Origin: an uncultured Prochlorococcus sp.
Lineage (GTDB): Bacteria; Cyanobacteriota; Cyanobacteriia; PCC-6307; Cyanobiaceae
DNA: 64,000 nucleotides
Reading direction: 5' to 3'
NCBI GenBank assembly: GCA_902617605.1
Contig: CACMXO010000003.1
Location: 1 to 64,000, forward strand
Under the pieces are notes generated by a model. The model did no database searches. It was given only the letters and a program-made list of their open reading frames with translations, and was not told where the DNA came from. How positions within the stretch are numbered: position 1 is the first letter of the stretch; each line of letters begins with the position of its first letter. Below are positions 57,613 to 64,000 of this stretch, one piece after another. A program made the translations under genes and the position numbers.

Positions 57613-58032
57613 CTACAAAAATTCATTTGCTTGAGACTGCATTTTCAATAAAATATTTAAAAAACCATTAGATCGTGAAGGGGTTAAGCTTGCTTTTAAA
57701 CCAGTATCTTCTATAAATTTCTTATCAATTTCAACAACTTCATTTGGTGTTAACTCATTTAATCCACTTATTAGAAAGGCCAACAAACCCTTTGTTATGA
57801 GAGCATCAGAATATCCTTCCCAAAATAATTTACCTGCTTTAATAGTTGCCTTAACAAAAACTTCTGAAACGCATCCTTTAACTTTATTTTCTTCAACAAG
57901 GATTTCACTTTCTGGTTGTTTCAATTTTTTACCTAACCACAAAATGTATTCATATTTTCTTTTTGGATCTTCTGATTTCTTCAACTTCTCTACTAATTTT
58001 GATAAATTATTGTATTTTTCCTGATTTTCCAT
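57613..58032 (-). CDS. sufE: SufE-family Fe-S cluster sulfur acceptor
   Basis: This 139-residue protein has the SufE order: YEYILWLGKKLKQPESEI then NKVKGCVSEVFVKA (50-63) with the sulfur-accepting C54, and GKLFWEGYSDALITKGLLAF (67-86). It takes persulfide sulfur from SufS for cluster assembly. It is 44 bases upstream of hom on the minus strand. Confidence 0.93.
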   Translation of the reverse strand: MENQEKYNNLSKLVEKLKKSEDPKRKYEYILWLGKKLKQPESEILVEENKVKGCVSEVFVKATIKAGKLFWEGYSDALITKGLLAFLISGLNELTPNEVVEIDKKFIEDTGLKASLTPSRSNGFLNILLKMQSQANEFL

Positions 58033-58072
58033 TTTGTAAAACTATAAAAAAATCATTTTTGTGAGTCTTCTA

Positions 58073-58630
58073 TTATACAAATATTTCTTTTTCTGTGATG
58101 AAGCCTGATAAAGGAATATCCCACTCAGCTCTTGTTAATGGAGTCTTACTTACACAACTAGAAGTTAATACTCCAATGCATGGAACATTTCTCCAATCAT
58201 TATCTCTCCTTAATTTATCAAAATAACCTCCTCCATAACCTAATCTTGTTAAATTTTTATCAACGGAAAGACATGGTACAAATATCATGCTTATCTGCAA
58301 ATGACTTAATGGGGAAGAGTTATTTGGACTTAGTATACCTTCAGAATCTTTGGTAAGAGGTTTTTCGTCCCATGGATAAAATATCAACTCTTTTTTTTCT
58401 TTACATCTAGGCAAAGCTAAAGCAAATTTTTTCTTGAGGCTTCTTATATCAACTTCATTTTTTAGAGGCCAATATATGGCTATAAAGCCAATATTTTTAT
58501 ATCCCTTAACAAATGAATCAATATATAATCTTACATTCTTTTCTACATTTTCTCTTTGATTGAGTGAGTTACCATCTCTTATTTTTCTGAACGTATCCCT
58601 CTCCAATTTCTTATCTTCAAAGATCATCAT
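58073..58630 (-). CDS. 5-formyltetrahydrofolate cyclo-ligase
   Basis: This 185-residue protein has the 5-FTHF cyclo-ligase pattern: WPLKNEVDIRSLKKKFALAL (about 54-73), then MIFVPCLSVDKNLTRLGYGGGYFDKL, with the ATP/folate motif RLGYGGGYFD. It turns 5-formyl-THF to 5,10-methenyl-THF using ATP. It lies between sufE and ruvC in the minus-strand gene run. Confidence 0.93.
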   Translation of the reverse strand: MMIFEDKKLERDTFRKIRDGNSLNQRENVEKNVRLYIDSFVKGYKNIGFIAIYWPLKNEVDIRSLKKKFALALPRCKEKKELIFYPWDEKPLTKDSEGILSPNNSSPLSHLQISMIFVPCLSVDKNLTRLGYGGGYFDKLRRDNDWRNVPCIGVLTSSCVSKTPLTRAEWDIPLSGFITEKEIFV

Positions 58631-58639
58631 ATTAAATTT

Positions 58640-59113
58640 TCAGTTAAAACCATCTTCATTTAGTTTTGTGAGTGCTATAGCCAATGCATCTGCTGAATCA
58701 TCAGGTTTTGGAGGTTTGTTAAGATCTAAGTTATACATAACTGCATCAAGAATTTCTTTTTTAGATGCCTTTCCAGACCCAGCAATTGTTAATTTTATCT
58801 GAGCAGGTGAATACTCACTAATATGAATTTTTTTAGAGGCCAATACCATCATAATCACCCCTCTGGCCTGCACCACACTAATGGTAGTGCTTGACCTGTA
58901 AAAGAAAAATTTTTCTACTGCCGCTGCAGTTGGCTTCCAATGATTTAATAATTCATTAAGATCTTGGAATATCTCATAAAGTCTATCTCCTTCTTTTTTA
59001 TCTTTACCTGTCTCAATAACACCACAATCTAATAATATCTTTCTTTCATTTTCTATCTCAATTATTCCATAACCAACTCTAGCCAATCCAGGGTCAATCC
59101 CAATTATTCTCAC
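58640..59113 (-). CDS. ruvC: Holliday junction resolvase RuvC
   Basis: This 157-residue protein has [18 protein letters not shown] with catalytic D7, then [20 protein letters not shown] (66-85) and [10 protein letters not shown] with the acidic pair near the C-terminus. It resolves four-way junctions in recombination. It starts 2 bases after the stop of chlI, indicating a shared transcript. Confidence 0.95.
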   Translation of the reverse strand: MRIIGIDPGLARVGYGIIEIENERKILLDCGVIETGKDKKEGDRLYEIFQDLNELLNHWKPTAAAVEKFFFYRSSTTISVVQARGVIMMVLASKKIHISEYSPAQIKLTIAGSGKASKKEILDAVMYNLDLNKPPKPDDSADALAIALTKLNEDGFN

Positions 59114-59115
59114 TG

Positions 59116-60207
59116 TTATTGTGCTTCAGTTGATAATTGAAATTTTGAAAGATTTTCTTTTTCATCTAAATCAAATACTTTACAAAAAGCTTGAATAACT
59201 CTTTCACCAGAATCAACTTGTTCCAAGGGATCTTTTCTAAGTCTATGTCTTAAAGAACAAGAAATAACCCTTGCTATGTCATCTTCTTGAACTTCAGTTC
59301 TGCCCTCAAATGCTGCAATTGCTCTTGCAGATCTATTTGTAACAATATCTCCACGTAAACCATCCACATCTAGTTCTCCGCAGATTGCAGAAATATTCAA
59401 TCTTAAGTCATCGTCCATTTGAACAGAATTTAATATTTCTTGTGCCTTAATAACTTTTTGTTGAAGTTCATCCTGTTGTTTCTCAACACTCAATGAAAAC
59501 TCATCAGGATTATCATCAAAAGAAGTTCTTTGATCAACTACTTGAACTCTTAATTCAGCATCTCTAACTGTCTTAACTTCAACACTCATTCCAAACCTAT
59601 CTAATAGTTGAGGCCTTAATTCACCTTCTTCTGGATTTCCTGAACCAATAAGGACAAACCTCGCAGGATGTCGAACTGAGACCCCCTCCCTTTCAACTGT
59701 ATTCCATCCGGAAGCGGCCGAATCCAAAAGTACATCAACTAAATGATCATCAAGTAAATTCACTTCATCAACGTATAGTAAACCTCTATTGGCTTTAGCC
59801 AACAATCCCGGTTCAAATGCTTTAACGCCTTCACTTAAAGCCTTCTCTATATCAATGGTTCCACAAAGCCTGTCTTCAGTAGCCCCTAAAGGCAAGTCAA
59901 CCATAGGTACTTGTTTTTGAATACTCTCTAAATTTTCTCCTTGAGTAATTTTTTCCAAAACTTCTTTACTTTGCAAATCAGGATCGACTAGAGAACTATT
60001 ATATGGATCGTCTTTAACAACATCGATTGCAGGCAATAAATCAGCTAAGGCTCTGATTGTAGTTGACTTTCCAGTCCCTCTATCACCCATTATCATCACT
60101 CCTCCAATTCTTGGATCAATAACATTTAACAAGAGAGCCAATTTCATTTCTTCTTGACCAATTACTGCTGTAAAAGGAAAAACTCTTCTTTTCTTTGTTG
60201 TAGGCAC
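59116..60207 (-). CDS. chlI: magnesium chelatase subunit I
   Basis: This 363-residue AAA+ protein has Walker [18 protein letters not shown] (about 38-54), Walker [21 protein letters not shown] (142-161), sensor [20 protein letters not shown] (about 187-206) and the C-terminal [13 protein letters not shown]... type region ([17 protein letters not shown]). ChlI with ChlD and ChlH inserts Mg into protoporphyrin IX, the first chlorophyll-specific step. It is 2 bases from ruvC. Confidence 0.96.
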   Translation of the reverse strand: MPTTKKRRVFPFTAVIGQEEMKLALLLNVIDPRIGGVMIMGDRGTGKSTTIRALADLLPAIDVVKDDPYNSSLVDPDLQSKEVLEKITQGENLESIQKQVPMVDLPLGATEDRLCGTIDIEKALSEGVKAFEPGLLAKANRGLLYVDEVNLLDDHLVDVLLDSAASGWNTVEREGVSVRHPARFVLIGSGNPEEGELRPQLLDRFGMSVEVKTVRDAELRVQVVDQRTSFDDNPDEFSLSVEKQQDELQQKVIKAQEILNSVQMDDDLRLNISAICGELDVDGLRGDIVTNRSARAIAAFEGRTEVQEDDIARVISCSLRHRLRKDPLEQVDSGERVIQAFCKVFDLDEKENLSKFQLSTEAQ

Positions 60208-60328
60208 AGTTTTAGTTTTCTTAAATATTCAAATAATCAATAGATGCTACTTCAGAAAATGTTTTTAGTAAATATCCCTATCAAATTAAAACAAGAAGTG
60301 AACAATAACTAATCAAATTTATACTTAC

Positions 60329-61078
60329 TTATTTTTTTTTTGAATTGTTCAAAAACCAGTTTATTTGATGGACAATCCCTCTTAAAACATTTATCTCGTG
60401 CATTGATGTATTTGCCTTCAAAATAAAATTCTTGAATTTACTGATTTTTGCCTTGGAGGTATGCTTTAAGAGATATCCAACTTGCAAAAGCATTTCCTCT
60501 ATCTCAACAAATGTATCATGTACTTCTTTCGATGATGCCAAGTTAAAAACATTTAATTCATTATTTAAATTCTTTTTAGAGGACTTATTTAATTCATACA
60601 AAACTATTGAAACAGCGTGAGAAAGATTTAATGAAGGATTGTTCTGAGAAGTTGGAATATTAAAAGTTTTATTTGCTAGAAGCAATTCACTGTTAGTTAA
60701 ACCTCTATCTTCTCTCCCAAAAATAATTGCTAAATTTTTTATCCTCTTAAAGGTTAAAGTCCAATCAAATATATCTTCAGAAGATACAAAAAATGAATTT
60801 TTATTTACATCAATCCTTCCACAAGATGCTAAAACCAAATCACAATCAGAAATTGCTTTTTGAAGATCATCAAAAACCTTACAATTTTTAAGAAATTTTT
60901 GACCTTTAAGAGCCATTTTTTTTGCTTCTAAAGAAAATATGTCGCATTTAGGAGAAACAATTCTTAATTCATCAACTTCAAAATTACTACATAATCTAGC
61001 AACGCTGCCTACATTTAAAGGGCCACTTGGTTCAACTAAAATTACCTTTAAATTAGAAAAATTTTTTTCCAAAATCAT
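60329..61078 (-). CDS. SPOUT/TrmH-family RNA methyltransferase (TrmJ-like)
   Basis: This 249-residue protein has the SPOUT order: VILVEPSGPLNVGSVARLCS (12-31), then AIIFGREDRGLTNSELLLAN (about 117-136) and IPTSQNNPSLNLSHAVSIVL (140-159), the SAM-binding knot. It resembles the TrmJ branch that makes 2'-O-methyl at tRNA position 32. The ATG overlaps the cytM stop as ATGA. Confidence 0.85.
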   Translation of the reverse strand: MILEKNFSNLKVILVEPSGPLNVGSVARLCSNFEVDELRIVSPKCDIFSLEAKKMALKGQKFLKNCKVFDDLQKAISDCDLVLASCGRIDVNKNSFFVSSEDIFDWTLTFKRIKNLAIIFGREDRGLTNSELLLANKTFNIPTSQNNPSLNLSHAVSIVLYELNKSSKKNLNNELNVFNLASSKEVHDTFVEIEEMLLQVGYLLKHTSKAKISKFKNFILKANTSMHEINVLRGIVHQINWFLNNSKKK

Positions 61079-61461
61079 TCAAGGCTATGAAGATATTTTA
61101 ATAAATTAGACATATTTACAGGATCAATTTCAAAACTTGGCATAGGAGGAGTTAGGCCTCCAGTAACTTGTTTTATTATCTCTTTATCATTCAAACGTTG
61201 AGTTATTGAGTGTAAGTCTGGGCCCACTAATCCTCTTGCTGTAATTCCATGACATCCAACACAATTTATCTTAAAAAGAGCATCTCCTTCCTCAGCAGAG
61301 CCATTAAGCTCAAGAGTTTCAATGATATATTTGTTATTATCATGATTATTTACGGAAAATATTGAAAAGCAAATCAATAAAACTCCAAAAGCAACAAAAA
61401 ATATTTTTAAGAAATCTCTTTTAAAATCTCTTTCTGCTGCAGTTGATGAAGATGTTGACAC
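61075..61461 (-). CDS. cytM: cytochrome cM-type membrane-anchored c-type cytochrome
   Basis: This 128-residue protein has an N-terminal helix ([17 protein letters not shown]), then the heme motif CVGCH (67-71) in [15 protein letters not shown]. The axial Met is probably M107 in LTPPMPSF, and LLKYLHSLE is the last helix. Cytochrome cM is a low-abundance electron carrier of cyanobacteria. Unlike luminal c6 it keeps a membrane anchor here. It overlaps the TrmJ-like gene by ATGA. Confidence 0.85.
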   Translation of the reverse strand: MSTSSSTAAERDFKRDFLKIFFVAFGVLLICFSIFSVNNHDNNKYIIETLELNGSAEEGDALFKINCVGCHGITARGLVGPDLHSITQRLNDKEIIKQVTGGLTPPMPSFEIDPVNMSNLLKYLHSLE

Positions 61462-61516
61462 AAAAAATAGTCTCTATGTAACAATTGTGAATAAGAAATT
61501 TAAAAAAGGCAAAAAA

Positions 61517-61636
61517 ATGATCGAGCCTCTTCTATGTGGAATTGTTTTAGGTTTAGTTCCAATAACTCTTCTTGGATTATTCGTAAGTGCATGGAATCAA
61601 TACAGAAGAGGTTCAGGGATGCTAGACATTGATTAA
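61517..61636 (+). CDS. petG: cytochrome b6f subunit V PetG
   Basis: This 39-residue protein starts [20 protein letters not shown], followed by [14 protein letters not shown], and matches PetG end to end. It is one of the small single-helix subunits required to assemble the b6f complex. Its last 15 bases overlap the end of rsmD on the opposite strand. A minus-strand frame over it (61500-61685) is a shadow. Confidence 0.95.
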   Translation: MIEPLLCGIVLGLVPITLLGLFVSAWNQYRRGSGMLDID

Positions 61637-62212
61637 AAATGTTAATCTTGACTGTCCATAATTTCTTACATCTATAGTTTCCCACAAAGTACTTTTTTTA
61701 ATAAATAGGTTTGGAGAATGTTCACAAATAATTGTTGAATCTTTTTTTAAAAAATTACAATTGAATAATTGATTTAAAACTAATTCATGGAAATCCACAT
61801 CGTAGGGAGGATCTAAATAAACAAAATCAAATTTTAATTTATTTAAATCCATATTTCTAGATGATAAGTTTCTCTCATAATTTGGTTTTGTCCATTTCAA
61901 AACGTCTGTACAAATAACTTCGATATCATTTCTCCTATTCTCTATGTTCTCCAACGAGAGTAAATTTTCTAAGCAAATTTTTGAGTTGTTTTTGTTTTTT
62001 TCAATTGCAAGTATTTTGCTTGCCCCGTGATTATAGGCTTCACAAGAGATGGCCCCTGTTCCACTAAATAAATCTAACCAATTACTATTTTCAACTCTAT
62101 CGTTCAATATATTAAATATGGCCTCCCTCACTCTCATAGTTGTAGGTCTGGTATAAGAATTATTTGGACTTTGGAGTTTTTTACCACCTATTAATCTTAA
62201 GTTAGTCTTCAT
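61622..62212 (-). CDS. rsmD: 16S rRNA (guanine966-N2)-methyltransferase RsmD
   Basis: This 196-residue protein has the RsmD order: [20 protein letters not shown] (5-24), [35 protein letters not shown] (43-62, the SAM site) and [14 protein letters not shown] with the DPPY catalytic motif. It methylates G966 in 16S rRNA. It is convergent with petG with a 15-base overlap and follows hisH on the minus strand by 13 bases. Confidence 0.92.
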   Translation of the reverse strand: MKTNLRLIGGKKLQSPNNSYTRPTTMRVREAIFNILNDRVENSNWLDLFSGTGAISCEAYNHGASKILAIEKNKNNSKICLENLLSLENIENRRNDIEVICTDVLKWTKPNYERNLSSRNMDLNKLKFDFVYLDPPYDVDFHELVLNQLFNCNFLKKDSTIICEHSPNLFIKKSTLWETIDVRNYGQSRLTFLINV

Positions 62213-62225
62213 CCTTAAGTATCTG

Positions 62226-62843
62226 TTATTGAATATTACTCAGCCATCTTCTCAAAAGTTTTTCACCGGTTTTTCCAGATTTTTCCGGATGGAATTGACA
62301 GGCCAATAAATTATCATTCTCAATCATTGCAGTTAATTTCTCAGAGCCATAATCAACCTGAGCTGCAATAATATTCAAGTCATCTGGTATTGCATGATAG
62401 GAATGTACAAAATAGACCCAATTATTTAATTCTTCCAGCTCCAATAAAGTATTTTTTTTTGTAGGCAAAAGTTGGCACCAACCCATGTGTGGGATTCTTT
62501 GGTTAACCATATTAGGTATTTTTTGTATTTTTCCTTTTAAAATCCCTAGCCCTTGAACCTTTCCTTCATCACTTGATTCAAAAAGGAGTTGTAATCCTAA
62601 ACATATCCCCAAAAAAGACTTCCCACTTTTAATCCAATTTTTCAAATCATTTATCAAATCCGTATCTATAAGATTATTCATCGCTGGATCAAACGCTCCA
62701 ACTCCAGGAAGTATTATCGCCTTGCAAAGCTTGGCATCATTAAAGTTTTTAATTAATATAATTTCTTCTCCAAGACTTTCTAGAGATTTTGTTACAGAAT
62801 GAATATTACCCATCCCATAATCTATAAGTCCAATTTTATGCAA
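62226..62843 (-). CDS. hisH: imidazole glycerol phosphate synthase, glutaminase subunit HisH
   Basis: This 205-residue class I glutamine amidotransferase has IGLIDYGMGNIHSVTKSL, the nucleophile C81 in LGICLGLQLLFESS, and H185/E187 in CQFHPEKSG. PGVGAF and GWCQLL are typical of HisH. It feeds ammonia to HisF in histidine synthesis; hisF is not in this window. It is 11 bases downstream of trxA. Confidence 0.95.
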   Translation of the reverse strand: MHKIGLIDYGMGNIHSVTKSLESLGEEIILIKNFNDAKLCKAIILPGVGAFDPAMNNLIDTDLINDLKNWIKSGKSFLGICLGLQLLFESSDEGKVQGLGILKGKIQKIPNMVNQRIPHMGWCQLLPTKKNTLLELEELNNWVYFVHSYHAIPDDLNIIAAQVDYGSEKLTAMIENDNLLACQFHPEKSGKTGEKLLRRWLSNIQ

Positions 62844-62854
62844 AGCTTTTAGAT

Positions 62855-63178
62855 TTATAAATGCTTAGTTAAAGTGCTCGAAAGAGTTGCTTTTGGCACA
62901 GCTCCAACAACGGTATCAACCTTTTGACCTCCTTTAAAGATCATTAATGTAGGAATACTTCTAATTCCGTATTGACTAGCAACATTTGGGTTCTCATCTG
63001 TGTTTAATTTAAAAACTTTAATTTTCCCTTCAAAGTCTTTTGAGATTTCTTCTACAACTGGTGCAACCATCCTACATGGACCGCACCATGGTGCCCAAAA
63101 ATCAACCAATACTGGCAGATCACTTTGCAGTACATCTTTGTCAAATGAAGAATCAGTTACGGCTTGAGCTGATGACAT
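62855..63178 (-). CDS. trxA: thioredoxin
   Basis: This 107-residue protein has the active site [14 protein letters not shown] with C32 and C35, then the cis-Pro [14 protein letters not shown]. It is a general protein disulfide reductant that takes electrons from ferredoxin- or NADPH-linked reductases. It lies after yfr1 and guaB, the standard picocyanobacterial order. Confidence 0.95.
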   Translation of the reverse strand: MSSAQAVTDSSFDKDVLQSDLPVLVDFWAPWCGPCRMVAPVVEEISKDFEGKIKVFKLNTDENPNVASQYGIRSIPTLMIFKGGQKVDTVVGAVPKATLSSTLTKHL

Positions 63179-63269
63179 AATTTAAGTATTCCTTTTTGAA
63201 AATTTAGCAGGCAATTCTTTTAAGTGATGATTTCATTACAGATAAAATAATATAAGTAACAAAATATCT

Positions 63270-63327
63270 AAAAAAGCCCGATTAATCGGGCGATTTAGTG
63301 TGTGAGGAGTATGGGGTTCCCCCCATC
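63270..63327 (-). ncRNA. yfr1: Yfr1 small RNA
   Basis: Between guaB and trxA, its standard place, lies a 58-base minus-strand RNA. It has a first stem (ATGGGG..CCCCAT, 63311-63325), the single-stranded core ACTCCTCACAC (63300-63310, plus strand GTGTGAGGAGT), and a terminator stem GCCCGATTAATCGGGC (63276-63291) followed by T6. Yfr1 is a trans-acting regulator that binds outer-membrane porin mRNAs through the core. The motif and location leave little doubt. Confidence 0.95.
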
Positions 63328-63332
63328 ATTTC

Positions 63333-63338
63333 ATAATA
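63333..63338 (-). promoter_or_regulatory. -10 element of yfr1
   Basis: TATTAT on the minus strand, 6 bases before the inferred G start (63327). TTGAAA further upstream (63357-63362) may be the -35. Confidence 0.55.
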
Positions 63339-63408
63339 ACTCCTAATTAGAAATTTTTTCAATTTAATACTTAATTCACTAAGGTTTTCTAATTTTGCTC
63401 TAGATAAA

Positions 63409-64000
63409 CTACTTACCCATCCCGAGCTGCTGAGCTTTTTGATAAACCTTACCCTCTGTAAGAAGAGATGGTGCGATAACTATTTCAACTTCTTGCATTT
63501 CTTTAATGTTTTTTGCTCCAAGAGTGCTCATTGATGTTCTAATTGCTCCTAATAAGTTATGTGTCCCATCATCAAGTAGAGCCGGCCCTTTAATTATCCT
63601 TTCTAAGGATCCTGTAGAACCAACTTCAATTCTTGTGCCCCTTGGCAATACTGGACTTGGAGTAGCCATGCCCCAGTGAAAACCTTTACCTGGAGCATTT
63701 GAGGATTTAGCTATTGGGGATCCAATCATTACAGCGTCTGCACCACATGCTATACATTTACAAATATCTCCACCAGTAACAATTCCTCCATCCCCAATAA
63801 TAGGAATATAACGACCACTTTCTTTAAAGTAATCATTCCTTGCTGCACTACAATCAGCAATTGCAGTTGCTTGAGGGATTCCAATTCCCAATACTCCTCT
63901 TGATGTACATGCCGCACCAGGTCCTATCCCAACCATCAATCCTGCAACCCCAGCATCCATAAGAAGTTTTGCAACTTCGTAAGTAACACAATTACCTGCA
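63409..64000 (-). CDS. guaB: IMP dehydrogenase, C-terminal part (cut by window end)
   Basis: The frame is open to the window edge (64000) and ends at TAG 63409-63411. The first Met in view, at 63960, is internal (the frame continues upstream as AGNCVTYEVAKLL). GVGIGPGAACTSRGVLGIGI holds the catalytic Cys of IMPDH, then IIGDGGIVTGGDICKCIACG and GSPIAKSSNAPGKGFHWGMA. It makes XMP from IMP in GTP synthesis. Only about 196 residues are visible; the N-terminus is outside. Confidence 0.95.
   Translation of the reverse strand, partial: AGNCVTYEVAKLLMDAGVAGLMVGIGPGAACTSRGVLGIGIPQATAIADCSAARNDYFKESGRYIPIIGDGGIVTGGDICKCIACGADAVMIGSPIAKSSNAPGKGFHWGMATPSPVLPRGTRIEVGSTGSLERIIKGPALLDDGTHNLLGAIRTSMSTLGAKNIKEMQEVEIVIAPSLLTEGKVYQKAQQLGMGK

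Noticed and set aside
61500-61685. 61-codon minus-strand frame
   Set aside because: Opposite strand of petG and the rsmD end; no own motif.
1-64000. tRNA, rRNA, CRISPR arrays, insertion sequences, prophage
   Set aside because: I looked for cloverleaf T-arm motifs, direct-repeat arrays and transposase motifs and saw none that convinced me; a tool scan would settle this.

Overview
The window comes from a marine picocyanobacterium, most likely a high-light-adapted Prochlorococcus. The DNA is strongly AT-rich (about 30% G+C by eye), intergenic spaces are short, and many genes are very small. Cyanobacterial markers include petG, chlI, a cytochrome cM-type gene, a Psb34-like protein and two PAP/fibrillin proteins, plus the small RNA yfr1 in its usual place between guaB and trxA. 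I saw no rRNA, tRNA, CRISPR array, transposase or prophage.

Layout. 1-7 kb: end of an ABC-2 permease, a candidate plus-strand RNA, a TauE/SafE permease, an HNH nuclease, a nucleobase/nucleoside salvage pair and rpsU. 7-20 kb: a reductase-like operon (MTHFR-like plus FAD oxidoreductase), a peptidase E relative, a GNAT enzyme, many small proteins, an MBL-fold protein, pepN and purT. 20-35 kb: gpx, a TatA-like protein with a tandem-repeat tail, a dihydrouridine synthase, a membrane-anchored Mrr-type nuclease, two PAP/fibrillin genes, psb34, a Nif11-type miniprotein, TM2, OsmC and DUF1499 proteins, and a dense set of one-helix miniproteins. 35.1-35.5 kb: two small RNA candidates in tandem on the minus strand, one of the Yfr2 type and one showing the Yfr1 core motif in a hairpin loop.

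36.3-42.6 kb is a zinc island: znuB, zur, znuC, a Zur-like operator, znuA with His-rich repeats and an inserted domain, a COG0523 (CobW-like) GTPase and an overlapping WD40 gene. zur lies antisense between znuC and znuB. 44.2-47.5 kb is a three-gene operon (circularly permuted ATP-grasp, alpha-E, transglutaminase-like) whose product is unknown. 48-57 kb carries a pentapeptide protein, a PfkB kinase, an MFS transporter, an alpha/beta hydrolase and an incomplete peptide-type ABC importer. 56-64 kb is mostly housekeeping on the minus strand: hom, sufE, 5-formyl-THF cyclo-ligase, ruvC, chlI, a SPOUT methyltransferase, cytM, rsmD, hisH, trxA, yfr1 and guaB, with petG on the plus strand.

Several proteins appear to use non-ATG starts (TTG, GTG, possibly ATT). 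Many small genes have no recognisable family. They are listed because their frames, spacing and hydrophobic or signal segments look genuine, and their confidence values reflect this.
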